Assembly: GCA_022824945.1 (NCBI GenBank)
Contig: JAJDYX010000026.1
Coordinates: 1 to 64,000, forward strand
DNA: 64,000 nt
Direction: 5' to 3'
From: Candidatus Latescibacterota bacterium
Lineage (GTDB): Bacteria; Latescibacterota; UBA2968
The notes below the pieces were generated by a model that was not told where the DNA came from, ran no database searches, and saw only the letters and a list, made by a program, of their open reading frames with translations. The stretch's first letter is position 1. Each line of letters opens with the position of its first letter. Position numbers and translations under genes: made by a program. Positions 42,476-51,757 of this stretch are shown one piece after another.

Positions 42476-42495
42476 TTAATTCCTAATTCCTAATT
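42476..42495. repeat. Short dispersed repeat, second TTCCTAATTCCTAATTC copy
   Basis: AATTCCTAATTCCTAATTCA lies just before the moxR start; the partner copy is at 10679-10698 before ybbP. Confidence 0.6.
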
Positions 42496-42516
42496 CAATA
42501 AGTCGAGAGTGATGCA

Positions 42517-43512
42517 ATGACAGTTGGACAAGATATTCAATTAATCAATGAACGGGTTGGGCGCGAAAGCGCGTTTGTCGATCGGTTATTGTCCGAGGTG
42601 GGCAAGGTCATTGTCGGACAACAGGACATGATTGAGCGATTGTTAATCGGTCTATTGTGCAACGGGCATGTCCTGCTCGAAGGCGTTCCCGGTCTTGCGA
42701 AAACTTTAGCGGTCAATTCATTGGCTCAGGCGATTCAGGCATCTTTTAAACGCATTCAGTTTACACCCGATTTGTTGCCCGCAGACCTGATTGGCACAAT
42801 GGTCTATCACCGGGAGACGGGCGAATTTATGACTCAAAAAGGGCCTATCTTTGCCCAATTCGTACTCGCCGATGAAGTCAATCGCGCACCATCAAAAGTG
42901 CAAAGTGCCATGCTCGAAGCCATGCAGGAGCGTCAAGTTACCATTGGAAACGAAACATTTGCCATGCCCGATCCTTTTTTGGTGTTGGCCACGCAAAATC
43001 CCATCGAACAAGAGGGGACCTATCCACTGCCCGAAGCACAGGTCGATCGCTTTATGCTAAAAGTAAGGGTGACATATCCCAATAAACAGGAAGAACGCAC
43101 CATTGTCGATCGCATGAGCCGCGATGCACCCCCTCAAATTGAGACCGTCATAACAACTGACGATCTCATTCGCGCGCGGAGTGTAGCCGACGAGATTTAC
43201 GTAGATGACAAAATCAAAGATTATATCGTCGATCTCGTGTTGGCAACCCGCGATCCAGAGGCTTATGGTTTGGGTGATTTGCGCGCCCTGATCGAATTTG
43301 GCGGATCGCCACGCGCGTCTATCGCCCTGACCCGCGCTGCCAAAGCGCATGCGTTTTTGCGCCACCGCGGCTATGTCACTCCCGAAGATGTGAAAGCCAT
43401 TGGCCTGGACGTATTGCGCCACCGCGTACTGGTGACATACGAAGCAGAAGCCGAAGAAATTAACTCCGAAGAAATCACACGCCAAATATTCGATCACGTT
43501 GAAGTTCCGTGA
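42517..43512 (+). CDS. MoxR-family AAA+ ATPase
   Basis: A 331-residue chaperone-like ATPase: Walker A EGVPGLAKT, Walker B VLADEVNRAPSKVQSAMLEA, sensor ATQNPIEQEGTYPLPEAQ and a C-terminal lid. MoxR proteins activate partner complexes, typically with a DUF58/VWA protein, which is the next gene (10 bases away). Its job is usually metal or cofactor insertion or membrane-complex assembly; the target here is unknown. Confidence 0.94.
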   Translation: MTVGQDIQLINERVGRESAFVDRLLSEVGKVIVGQQDMIERLLIGLLCNGHVLLEGVPGLAKTLAVNSLAQAIQASFKRIQFTPDLLPADLIGTMVYHRETGEFMTQKGPIFAQFVLADEVNRAPSKVQSAMLEAMQERQVTIGNETFAMPDPFLVLATQNPIEQEGTYPLPEAQVDRFMLKVRVTYPNKQEERTIVDRMSRDAPPQIETVITTDDLIRARSVADEIYVDDKIKDYIVDLVLATRDPEAYGLGDLRALIEFGGSPRASIALTRAAKAHAFLRHRGYVTPEDVKAIGLDVLRHRVLVTYEAEAEEINSEEITRQIFDHVEVP

Positions 43513-43522
43513 GAGTTTTCCC

Positions 43523-44404
43523 ATGATTCCAACTGAAATTTTAAAAAAAGTGAAACACATTGAGTTGCGCACGCGCAATCTGGTAAATACAATATTTGCT
43601 GGCGAATACCATTCGGTATTTAAAGGCAGGGGCATGGCGTTTTCGGAAGTGCGAGAATATCAGCCCGGCGATGATGTTCGCACAATTGACTGGAATGTAA
43701 CAGCTCGTATGGGCGATCCCTTTGTCAAAGTGTTCGATGAGGAGCGCGAACTCACCGTGATATTGATGGTGGATGCGAGTGCGTCGGGTGACTTTGGAAC
43801 GGTGGCGCAAATGAAAGGCGAGATAGGTGCTGAGATTTGCGCTTTGCTCGCTTTTTCCGCAATTCAGAATAACGATCGCGTGGGACTGATCATTTTTACC
43901 GACGAAGTCGAGTTATTTATTCCCCCAAAAAAGGGCAAAAAGCATGTGCTGCGCGTAATTCGAGAGTTGTTGTATTTTCAGCCCTCAGGACGCAGTACAA
44001 ATATCGATACTGCATTGGAGTATTTAAATCGCGTGACCTATCGACGCAGTGTCGTGTTTTTGGTATCGGATTTTTTCGCTTCTGACTATGAGAAAGCATT
44101 GCGCGTTGCCAATCGGCGTCATGACCTGGTAGCGATAGCACTGGAAGATCCGCGGGAGTACGATTTGCCTGCAATTGGCATTGTGGAATTGGAAGATGCC
44201 GAGACGGGCGAAGGCATAATGGTCGATTTTGGCGATTCAGCAGTGCGAGATGCGTTCCAAAAGCTGACGAGAAAAGAGCGCGATGAGCGCGACTCATTGT
44301 TTCGACGTATGGGCTTAGACGCCGTGAATATTTCGACTCGAGGAGCGTATCACGAACCGTTGATGCAATTTTTCAGGATGCGAGCAAAAAAAATTAAGGG
44401 ATAA
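43523..44404 (+). CDS. DUF58/VWA-like MoxR partner protein
   Basis: A 293-residue protein with the DUF58 signature GEYHSVFKGRGMAFSEVREYQPGDDVRTIDW split over two segments near residues 25-60 and a vWA-like core containing DASASGDFG (MIDAS-like DxSxS). It pairs with the MoxR ATPase before it. The ATG at 43523 is chosen; a TTG 24 bases upstream overlaps moxR. The C-terminus ends in a basic RMRAKKIKG. There are no membrane helices. Confidence 0.93.
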   Translation: MIPTEILKKVKHIELRTRNLVNTIFAGEYHSVFKGRGMAFSEVREYQPGDDVRTIDWNVTARMGDPFVKVFDEERELTVILMVDASASGDFGTVAQMKGEIGAEICALLAFSAIQNNDRVGLIIFTDEVELFIPPKKGKKHVLRVIRELLYFQPSGRSTNIDTALEYLNRVTYRRSVVFLVSDFFASDYEKALRVANRRHDLVAIALEDPREYDLPAIGIVELEDAETGEGIMVDFGDSAVRDAFQKLTRKERDERDSLFRRMGLDAVNISTRGAYHEPLMQFFRMRAKKIKG

Positions 44405-44414
44405 GGAGCAGGAC

Positions 44415-45338
44415 GTGATAGAAGTTGATCGCCTGACAAAGCGCTACGGCGCATTTACAGCTGTGGACGACATTTCGTTTCAAGTGGGTAAGGGCGAAAT
44501 TGTCGGTTTTTTGGGGCCAAACGGCGCGGGCAAAACCACGGCCATGCGCGTGCTTACCTGTTTTTTGCCTGCCACAGAAGGCACGGCACGCATTGCCGGC
44601 TACGACATTTTTGACAATCCATTGGAAGTCAAAAAACGCATTGGGTATTTGCCCGAATTGCCGCCCTTGTATCGCGATATGCGCGTGCGTACATATCTGG
44701 AGTTTATCGCTAAAATCAAGGGCGTTGCGCCAAAAGAATCCAGACGGCGAATTGATGAAGTCGTTATCCAATGCGGGCTTGTGGATCGCACCGAGCAACT
44801 CATCGATCATTTGTCCAAAGGGTACCGGCAGCGGGTAGGGCTTGCACAGGCGATATTGCACGACCCTGAAGTAATCATCATGGACGAGCCGACTTCGGGT
44901 CTCGATCCCAATCAGATCATCGAGGTGCGACAATTGATCCGCGAACTTGCCCAGGAGCGCACGGTAATTTTGAGCACGCATATTTTGCCCGAAGTTGAAA
45001 TGACCTGCAATCGCGTGATCATTATTCACGAAGGCAAAATTGTCGCTGTTGATACCCCTGAAAATCTCACGGCTCATATGCGCGACACAACGCGACTTTT
45101 TGTTCGGATATCCGGCGATGTGGATATCGCGGCCAAAGCCATAGCCACTATTGACGGAGTTAGCGACGTGACGCGAGCAAACAATGGGCTGCATGTTCAT
45201 TGGTCGGCTGAAGCGGATTTGAGTGCCGCAGTATCGGCTCGCATTGTCGAATTGGGCATGGGACTGGTGGAAATGAAGCGTGAAGCCATGTCTTTGGAAG
45301 AAATTTTTCACGCGCTGACCATGCAGGAGGAGGTGTGA
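44415..45338 (+). CDS. ABC transporter ATP-binding protein, GldA-like
   Basis: A 307-residue ABC ATPase with Walker A GPNGAGKTTAMR, signature LSKGYRQRVG, Walker B IIMDEPTSGLD and the H-loop STHILPEVE; the C-terminal 80 residues form the GldA-type extension. GTG start with AAGGAG upstream. It joins the ABC-2 permease gene (overlap near 45335), and the order MoxR-DUF58-ATPase-permease resembles gliding-motility or exopolysaccharide-export loci. Confidence 0.9.
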   Translation: MIEVDRLTKRYGAFTAVDDISFQVGKGEIVGFLGPNGAGKTTAMRVLTCFLPATEGTARIAGYDIFDNPLEVKKRIGYLPELPPLYRDMRVRTYLEFIAKIKGVAPKESRRRIDEVVIQCGLVDRTEQLIDHLSKGYRQRVGLAQAILHDPEVIIMDEPTSGLDPNQIIEVRQLIRELAQERTVILSTHILPEVEMTCNRVIIIHEGKIVAVDTPENLTAHMRDTTRLFVRISGDVDIAAKAIATIDGVSDVTRANNGLHVHWSAEADLSAAVSARIVELGMGLVEMKREAMSLEEIFHALTMQEEV

Positions 45339-46111
45339 TGGGCAATATAATGGCGATTTTTGGCAAAGAAATGCGGTCGTATTTTTGCTCGCCAATCGCT
45401 TATGTGATGGCCGGCGTGTTTTTGCTATTTAGCGGCTTTGTTTTTCGCAACCAGTTGCTCGAATTTCACGATATGACCGTATATCTGAAATTGGCAGAAC
45501 GCGAGGAAAAAATGCTCCTAAACGTCAATACAGAAGTCGTCACGCCGTTCTTTGAATTTCAGACTTTTATCTGGATGATTGTGATTCCAATGCTCACGAT
45601 GCGTCTCTACGCTGAGGAAAAACGCGGGGGCACGTATGAGTTATTGATGACCTCGCCGATAACTTCGGCACAAATTTTGATAGGCAAATTTCTCGCTTGT
45701 TATGTATTGTATTTGCTAATCGAAGTAATGGCCTTCGGATATATTGGCGTGTTGTCTATGCACGCGCAATTGGACTGGGGGCCCATTTTTTCCGGTGCGC
45801 TGGCTGTGGTACTGATTGGTGCCACATTTATCAGCGTGGGCATTTTGGCGTCGTCTTTGACTGAGAATCAGATTATCGCGGCTGTGTTGTCTTTTTTCTT
45901 TTTAATTCTATTGTGGATTATCGACTGGGCTGCGCGTTTTGCCAGTGACATATTTTTTGTTATTTTAAAATTTCTCTCCCTCATAGAACACACCAGAGAC
46001 ATGATTCACGGCGTTGTCGATACACACGACGTGGTATTTTTTATAAGTGCTGCGGCTTTTTTCCTCTTTTTAACACATACGGTGCTCGAATCGCGTAGAT
46101 GGCGAGCGTAG
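45338..46111 (+). CDS. ABC-2 type permease, GldF-like
   Basis: A 257-residue integral membrane protein with about six helices (first AYVMAGVFLLFSGFVF, last near FFISAAAFFLFLTHTV). The IVIPMLTMRLYAEEKRGGTYELLM-type loop, split near residues 85-108, is typical of ABC-2 permeases of the Gld/NosY group. AGGAGGAG lies before GTG/ATG; ATG 45338 is chosen, overlapping the ATPase stop. A GldG-like periplasmic partner, expected next, is absent. Confidence 0.88.
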   Translation: MGNIMAIFGKEMRSYFCSPIAYVMAGVFLLFSGFVFRNQLLEFHDMTVYLKLAEREEKMLLNVNTEVVTPFFEFQTFIWMIVIPMLTMRLYAEEKRGGTYELLMTSPITSAQILIGKFLACYVLYLLIEVMAFGYIGVLSMHAQLDWGPIFSGALAVVLIGATFISVGILASSLTENQIIAAVLSFFFLILLWIIDWAARFASDIFFVILKFLSLIEHTRDMIHGVVDTHDVVFFISAAAFFLFLTHTVLESRRWRA

Positions 46112-46124
46112 GAAGGACGCTATT

Positions 46125-47117
46125 ATGAAAATCGGTATTATGGGCATGCACTACGGACATATAAGCGGTATGTTTCACTCGGCAGTCACCGCGCCAAATG
46201 GCGAAATCGTCGGCATTGTAGAACCCGATGACGCGCTTTGCGAAAAATATACTGCAGACCACAACATCACCCGCTTTGCCACACTCGACCTGATGCTCGA
46301 AAAAGCAAAACCCGATCTGGTAATTGAGGGACTCGAACATCACGAAAAAACGCATGTCATTGAAACATGTGCCGCATCTGGTGTCCACATGCTACTCGAC
46401 AAACCGCTCTGCCGAACGGCAGAAGAATTACAACGCATCAAAATAGCTATTGCAAACAACAAGATCAAACTCTCCACCTTTTTCACCTCTCGCAGTTATG
46501 GGGCCTTTATCGCATTGAGACAGGCGATTCAAAACGGCGATTTGGGCGACCTCGTAAGCCTCATCACCACACATCCGCACAAACTCGGCGCAAATCCCCC
46601 CGCACTCTACTTCAATGCAGACAAATATGTAGGCACATTCCACGATTTGGCAGGTCACGGCGTGGATCAGGTTCGCTGGCTCACTGGCGCAGAATACACG
46701 GGGGTTCACGCGCTCGGCACACTCAAAAAACACATCGACACGGGTCTCACATTCGATCACATCCAGGCTTCGTTTCAACTCGACAATGGCGCACTTGCCA
46801 CCGCCACTGCCGATTGGCTCACCCCAAACGATGCGCGATCTTTTGGCGACACGCGATTCATTATTATGGGCACCGAAGGCTCGGCACACTTGCGCGCCTA
46901 CGCCGACGACCACGTACTCATTGTCTCCAACAAATCGGGCACTTACGAACCCAAACTCCCTCCCTCAAATCACGCATTTGTTGAAAATATGATCACGGCA
47001 CTCTCGCACGGCGAAGAAAACTTCATCTCAACAGACGATACCCTCGCCGTTGCCAATGCCTGTATTACAGCCGAAGAATCGGCAAAGCAAGGTGGAAAAT
47101 TTCTGCCGATCAGGTAG
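46125..47117 (+). CDS. Gfo/Idh/MocA-family oxidoreductase
   Basis: A 330-residue NAD(P)-dependent sugar or inositol-type dehydrogenase. The Rossmann start MKIGIMGMHYGHISG, the conserved LDKPLCRT (K93 in place of EKP lysine) and GTFHDLAGHGVDQVRW (catalytic Asp and His) are visible. It is probably cytosolic and acts on a sugar derivative. It follows the permease by 13 bases but is likely functionally independent. Confidence 0.9.
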   Translation: MKIGIMGMHYGHISGMFHSAVTAPNGEIVGIVEPDDALCEKYTADHNITRFATLDLMLEKAKPDLVIEGLEHHEKTHVIETCAASGVHMLLDKPLCRTAEELQRIKIAIANNKIKLSTFFTSRSYGAFIALRQAIQNGDLGDLVSLITTHPHKLGANPPALYFNADKYVGTFHDLAGHGVDQVRWLTGAEYTGVHALGTLKKHIDTGLTFDHIQASFQLDNGALATATADWLTPNDARSFGDTRFIIMGTEGSAHLRAYADDHVLIVSNKSGTYEPKLPPSNHAFVENMITALSHGEENFISTDDTLAVANACITAEESAKQGGKFLPIR

Positions 47118-47127
47118 CGATGCACAC

Positions 47128-47159
47128 AAAAAACAGTAGCAGGATATTACCTGCTACTG
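47128..47159 (-). terminator. Intrinsic terminator for the Rieske gene
   Basis: CAGTAGCAGG (47134-47143) and CCTGCTACTG (47150-47159) form a perfect 10-bp stem with a 6-base loop; on the minus strand it is followed by six Ts (47128-47133). It lies between two convergent genes and could serve both. Confidence 0.88.
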
Positions 47160-47194
47160 TCTGTTCAGCCCTCTGCCTTCACCGGACCCCTGTC

Positions 47195-49042
47195 CTAATT
47201 ATCATCATCCCGCTCGCTTAGCAGTTCCCCGCGCTGCAGCCGCTCCGCGTTCTCCGTGGACCACAGAATCCCCTTCATCACCTTCTGAGCGGTAATATAC
47301 CGGGTCGCCGCCAGCAGGTGCATACGCTTTTCCTTCGGATCTTCCGACAGGTCGTAGTGCCGGAACGCCACCTCCAGCACCTGGAACATGTGCAACTCCG
47401 CATCCTCGCGCAGCATAATATGGGCCAAAGTATGCCTGAGCTTCGCGATATCGTATCCTTCCTCCAGGTACTGACTTACCAGCACCTCAGCCTCGAAGAC
47501 CTTCTGGAAATCCGCAAACTCCTGTAACCGGTCCAACATCTCGTCCTCAGACGCGAACGTCTCGTCCAGCCGCTGTCCTTCCCTGGGCAGGCGGGCCGCT
47601 GGCATGTTGAGCCAGCGCAAATAGGTCATAAACACAGCACCGTGGAAAATACCGCGCAAAAGCTCTTTGCTCGGCGCCAGGTGGAAAGCGCGATAGAGGG
47701 CATGGGCGTAAGAGTAAATATTCGCCACATCGTGCCAGTCTCCCTCGTTCTTGAGGTGGAACCGCGCCGTGCGGATGGCCCCGGCATAGGTCATCGCCCG
47801 GCAGATATCCGTGGGCTTCACACCCTCGCGCAGTTTGTCTTCGATCTCGGCGACGATCGGCTCGAACTCCTCCCCCAGCAGTGTCTGCGTAAAAGCAGAA
47901 ATATCCAGCGGTGCCTCATTCTCCTGGTTCGCTTCCCAAATCTCGTCCAGACGGGTGAAAATATCTTCCAGGACCGGCACGCTGTCCTCCCACCGGGCGG
48001 TCTCCTCGTGTCGTTCCCTGCCCACTAAATCTACCACAATCGGTCGCAAAATCTCGTTTGCCCCTTCCCAATCTACATAATCTAAGGCCTCGAACATCTT
48101 ATTCGCGAAATCGAGCGCGTGACCGTCCCCGGTAAAATAGAAATCCGTCGCCGTGGTAAAAACGATATCCGCAATCTCTTCTGGTGAATATCCACGGTCG
48201 TACATGGTCATTAGAATACGCTGTGCAGCGCTGCTGCTGCGCTGATCTACCAGCCGCCGGAACCAGCGTTTGAGGGTCACCAGGTCCGGTTCGTCCGATG
48301 TTTTGGGCAAAGGGAAACCCTGGCGCCGCGAACCTCCTGATGTGCGTCTGGAAATCTGCGTCAGCCCGTGGACCAGAAAAAGATTGTGGTCCTTCTCATC
48401 TACATCTTCCCACATATTTGCAGCCAGCGTCAAAATGGCCACCCCCGATGACCAACCCTCATTCGATTTATATGCTCCGTAAAAAAGTCCCTGCTGGATC
48501 ATCTCCTGCGGCGTGGCGCCCGCAGCCCTTAGCGCGGTAATCGCCTTGGCAATCAGGAGCGAGCTCCGATCTTTCAGACCCTGCTCAAGAATATACTTCC
48601 CCCGGTCAATCCGCCGGCGTCTGGCCGCTTCTTTTTCGCCCGGCGCAAGCCCCACGTACAGACACCCGTCGTCCCGCACCTCCACGGGAAAGCTCTTCAG
48701 ATCGTTTCCAGCTCCGGAGGTTATGAAACAGCCGCCCGTCTTAAGGTCGAACTCCCAGTGGTGCCAGTGACAGATCAGGACCCCGTCCCGAACACTGCCC
48801 TCGGACATCGGATATCCCATGTGCGGACAGCGGTTATCTACTGCATTGAACCTCCCCTCGTAGCGGAAAACGGCGATGTGAGTGCCCTCCACTGTAAACG
48901 GCTTCCCCTCGCCTTCTTCAAAATCATCAGCAGAGCACAATTTGTAATACACCAGATTGCCCGGATCCACCTCCGGAGAAACATCTAAGGTCATATCCCC
49001 GTCCTTGAGTCGGTCCTGGAAACTTTGAGTAGCGATAGCCAT
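47195..49042 (-). CDS. Rieske 2Fe-2S protein fused to a long alpha-helical domain
   Basis: A 615-residue protein. Its Rieske domain (about 30-125) binds a 2Fe-2S cluster through C72-x-H74 and C91-x2-H94 (NRCPHMG...CHWHHWEF). The remaining 480 residues are mostly helical and carry many His and Asp/Glu, e.g. GDWHDVANIYSYAHALYRAF and FHGAVFM, faintly like questin-oxidase-type proteins, so an oxygenase activity is possible but unproven. ATG 49042 is chosen for GGAGG 7 bases upstream. GC is higher than in its neighbours, and it stands alone between its own promoter and terminator, suggesting transfer. Confidence 0.8.
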   Translation of the reverse strand: MAIATQSFQDRLKDGDMTLDVSPEVDPGNLVYYKLCSADDFEEGEGKPFTVEGTHIAVFRYEGRFNAVDNRCPHMGYPMSEGSVRDGVLICHWHHWEFDLKTGGCFITSGAGNDLKSFPVEVRDDGCLYVGLAPGEKEAARRRRIDRGKYILEQGLKDRSSLLIAKAITALRAAGATPQEMIQQGLFYGAYKSNEGWSSGVAILTLAANMWEDVDEKDHNLFLVHGLTQISRRTSGGSRRQGFPLPKTSDEPDLVTLKRWFRRLVDQRSSSAAQRILMTMYDRGYSPEEIADIVFTTATDFYFTGDGHALDFANKMFEALDYVDWEGANEILRPIVVDLVGRERHEETARWEDSVPVLEDIFTRLDEIWEANQENEAPLDISAFTQTLLGEEFEPIVAEIEDKLREGVKPTDICRAMTYAGAIRTARFHLKNEGDWHDVANIYSYAHALYRAFHLAPSKELLRGIFHGAVFMTYLRWLNMPAARLPREGQRLDETFASEDEMLDRLQEFADFQKVFEAEVLVSQYLEEGYDIAKLRHTLAHIMLREDAELHMFQVLEVAFRHYDLSEDPKEKRMHLLAATRYITAQKVMKGILWSTENAERLQRGELLSERDDDN

Positions 49043-49089
49043 AACCATACCTCCGCAAAATAGTGGCCTAAATTTACGATTCAATAGAA

Positions 49090-49118
49090 AATATACTGCA
49101 ATTACAGTACGTGGTCAA
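49090..49118 (-). promoter_or_regulatory. Promoter of the Rieske gene (TTGACC-N17-TATATT)
   Basis: On the minus strand TTGACC (49118-49113), 17 bases ending GTAATTGCAG, TATATT (49095-49090). The spacer shares 12 of 17 bases with the promoter at 54156-54184. A palindromic TACTG...CAGTA lies in the spacer. Confidence 0.65.
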
Positions 49119-49195
49119 TTGCGTCCAAGTGCGGACATCTCCCGCCTTTCATCCCCTCAACCTGAAATCCCCATCCGTCGTTCACCCAAAAACAA

Positions 49196-49224
49196 TTGAC
49201 AGGTGCTCTCCATCACCTTATTAT
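49196..49224 (+). promoter_or_regulatory. Sigma70-type promoter of the ATP-grasp operon
   Basis: TTGACA (49196-49201), 17 bases, TATTAT (49219-49224), about 42 bases from the predicted transcription start to the ATG at 49273. Confidence 0.65.
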
Positions 49225-49272
49225 TTTTTGTCCCCACGTCACATAAGCCATTCTTTTTTGCATGGTGAACAC

Positions 49273-50754
49273 ATGGACTTCTCATCTTATGAACTCGGTG
49301 GATTTTACGACGAACTCTTTGAAGCTCCGAACAGCCCCCATCCCGGCGCGCGAGTGCTCCTCGAAAAACTCGGCGAACTCTCCGAAGACGAACTCCAAAA
49401 ACGCCATCAAGCCGCCGAACTGGCCTTGATGAACATGGGCATCACGTTCAACGTGTATGGCAGCGAAGCCGGCGTTGAAAAAATTTTTCCCTTCGACATC
49501 ATTCCGCGTATCATTTCTCATACCGATTGGACGTACATCGAAAAGGGCCTCGCGCAGCGCATCCAGGCTCTCAACCTGTTTCTCTGCGACATCTACGCCG
49601 ATCAAAAAATCCTCAAAGACGGCATCATCCCCCGCTACGTCATCGACACAGCTAAAGAATTCCTAAAGCCCTGTATTGGCCTTTCCCCACCCCGAGGTCT
49701 GTGGTGTCACATTTCCGGCATTGACCTCGTGCGCGATAAAGACGGCCAGTTTTACATCCTCGAAGACAACATGCGTTGTCCTTCGGGTGTGTCTTATGTG
49801 CTTGAAAACCGCGAGGTTCTCAAACGCATATTTCCAGAAGTATTTGAAGCTTCTCATGTGCGACACGTCGATGACTATCCCGCTCAATTGCTCAACACAT
49901 TGCGCTCTCTATCTCCTTCCCATATCACATCGCCAACGGTCGTTTTACTCACACCCGGCATCTACAACTCGGCCTATTTTGAACATGCTTTCCTCGCCCA
50001 ACAAATGGGTATCGAATTGGTCGAAGGGCGGGATCTCGTCATTACTGATGGTTTTGTGGCAATGCGAACGACCCATGGATTCCAGCGCATCGACGTTATT
50101 TATCGGCGCATTGATGCCGAATTTCTCGACCCAAAAGTCTTTCGCCCCGATTCTATGCTGGGCGTCCCTGGCCTCATGGAGGTCTATAAAAACGGTCAGG
50201 TTGCCATTGCGAATGCGCCCGGCACAGGTGTTGCCGACGACAAGGTCGTGTATGCTTATGTGCCACAAATCATCAAATATTATCTCGACGAAGACATCCT
50301 GCTCCCCAATGTGCCCACCTATGTTTGTTGGGACGACAAGCAACGCCAACATGTGCTTGAAAACCTGGACACCCTTGTGGTCAAAGCCGCCAATGAGTCG
50401 GGCGGATACGGCATGCTCATTGGCGTGAATTCCACACGAGCCGAACGCGAAGACTTTGCCAACCGCATCACCCAAAACCCACGCAATTATATTGCACAGC
50501 CCACCATTGCACTCTCGCGAAGCCCTATTCTGGTAGAAGATCACTTTGAAGGTAGGCACGTCGATTTGCGGCCCTATGTCCTCTACAATGGCGAAGATAT
50601 TTATGTCTTGCCCGGCGGACTGACGCGCGTGGCCCTTAAAAAAGGATCTCTGGTGGTCAATTCTTCACAAGGCGGGGGCAGCAAAGACACCTGGGTATTA
50701 TACGACAGTGACGATCCATTTGTCCCGTCCAGGTACCTTTCACAAACGCACTAA
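49273..50754 (+). CDS. Circularly permuted ATP-grasp protein (DUF404/407), active-type copy
   Basis: A 493-residue CP-ATP-grasp ligase. The family blocks [50 protein letters not shown] (Mg-ligand acidic residues kept) and [15 protein letters not shown] (ATP-contacting Lys kept) are present. These proteins are predicted to make peptide bonds between small acids and amines. ATG 49273 is chosen with GGTGAAC upstream; a longer upstream frame lacks conservation and contains the promoter. It is followed after 15 bases by an alpha-E gene. Confidence 0.9.
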   Translation: MDFSSYELGGFYDELFEAPNSPHPGARVLLEKLGELSEDELQKRHQAAELALMNMGITFNVYGSEAGVEKIFPFDIIPRIISHTDWTYIEKGLAQRIQALNLFLCDIYADQKILKDGIIPRYVIDTAKEFLKPCIGLSPPRGLWCHISGIDLVRDKDGQFYILEDNMRCPSGVSYVLENREVLKRIFPEVFEASHVRHVDDYPAQLLNTLRSLSPSHITSPTVVLLTPGIYNSAYFEHAFLAQQMGIELVEGRDLVITDGFVAMRTTHGFQRIDVIYRRIDAEFLDPKVFRPDSMLGVPGLMEVYKNGQVAIANAPGTGVADDKVVYAYVPQIIKYYLDEDILLPNVPTYVCWDDKQRQHVLENLDTLVVKAANESGGYGMLIGVNSTRAEREDFANRITQNPRNYIAQPTIALSRSPILVEDHFEGRHVDLRPYVLYNGEDIYVLPGGLTRVALKKGSLVVNSSQGGGSKDTWVLYDSDDPFVPSRYLSQTH

Positions 50755-50769
50755 CGCACGAGCCATCTT

Positions 50770-51735
50770 ATGTTAAGCCGCGCTGCAGAATCCATTTACT
50801 GGATGAGTCGTTATCTTGAACGCGCCGAAAATGTCGCCCGCTTTATCGATGTCAATTGCCACTTGATGCTCGACTTGCCCGTTGAAGCCAAAGGACAGTG
50901 GGAACCACTTGTGCTCACCACAGGTGATCAGGACCTGTTCTACGAAAACTATGCAACGGACAACCAGGCCAGCGTCATCGACTTCCTGACATTTAGTCCC
51001 GCAAATCCCAACTCGATTCTCTCCTGCTTGCAAAACGCCCGTGAAAATGCGCGTTCTATCCGAGAAATTATTTCACCGGAAATGTGGGAACAGATTAACA
51101 AATTCTACTTACAGGTGCAAAACATCGACAAACCCCATGCACAGGATGCCCCCCATACCTACTTTACAGATATCATCATGGCCAGTCACCTGTTCGCGGG
51201 CATTCAGCGCAACACCATGTCTCACAATGAAGCATGGCAATTTGCTCAATTGGGTCAAGCCTTGGAACGCGCCGATAAAACCTCGCGCATCCTCGATGTC
51301 AAATACTTTTTTTTATTGCCCGAAGTTGATGATGTGGGCACGCCCTATGACAATATTCAGTGGTCGGCATTGCTCAAATCTGCCAGTGCCCTCGAAATGT
51401 ATCGCAAGCAATTTGGACCTATCGAACCCCATAATGTGATCGATTTCTTGCTCTTAAACCGCGAATTTCCCCGCGCCATTCGATACTGTCTCTTCAGTGC
51501 CAATCAATCGTTGCACACCATATCGGGCACACCCGAAGGCTCTTTCCAAAACACATCCGAACAAGTGCTGGGTCGCCTGCTCGCCGAACTGGATTACACC
51601 AGTATTGATGAAATCATCACGCGGGGTCTGCACGAATACCTCGACGCATTTCAAACTCGGCTCAACCAGCTTGACAACGCAATTTTCGAGACCTTCTTTA
51701 CAACTTCGCCTTACTCCACGACCGCCAACGAATAG
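50770..51735 (+). CDS. Alpha-E domain protein (DUF403)
   Basis: A 321-residue protein with the alpha-E signature MLSRAAESIYWMSRYLERAENVAR (first 24 residues, given here by position 1-24), and AQLGQALERADKTSRILDV near 158-176. It is predicted all-helical and co-occurs with circularly permuted ATP-grasp enzymes, often fused to them; function unknown. Here it lies between the two ATP-grasp genes. Confidence 0.92.
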   Translation: MLSRAAESIYWMSRYLERAENVARFIDVNCHLMLDLPVEAKGQWEPLVLTTGDQDLFYENYATDNQASVIDFLTFSPANPNSILSCLQNARENARSIREIISPEMWEQINKFYLQVQNIDKPHAQDAPHTYFTDIIMASHLFAGIQRNTMSHNEAWQFAQLGQALERADKTSRILDVKYFFLLPEVDDVGTPYDNIQWSALLKSASALEMYRKQFGPIEPHNVIDFLLLNREFPRAIRYCLFSANQSLHTISGTPEGSFQNTSEQVLGRLLAELDYTSIDEIITRGLHEYLDAFQTRLNQLDNAIFETFFTTSPYSTTANE

Positions 51736-51757
51736 ATGAATCTACGGAACGTGTATT

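Noticed and set aside
44394..45395. Minus-strand 333-codon open frame
   Set aside because: Antisense shadow of the GldA-like ATPase with intact ABC motifs.
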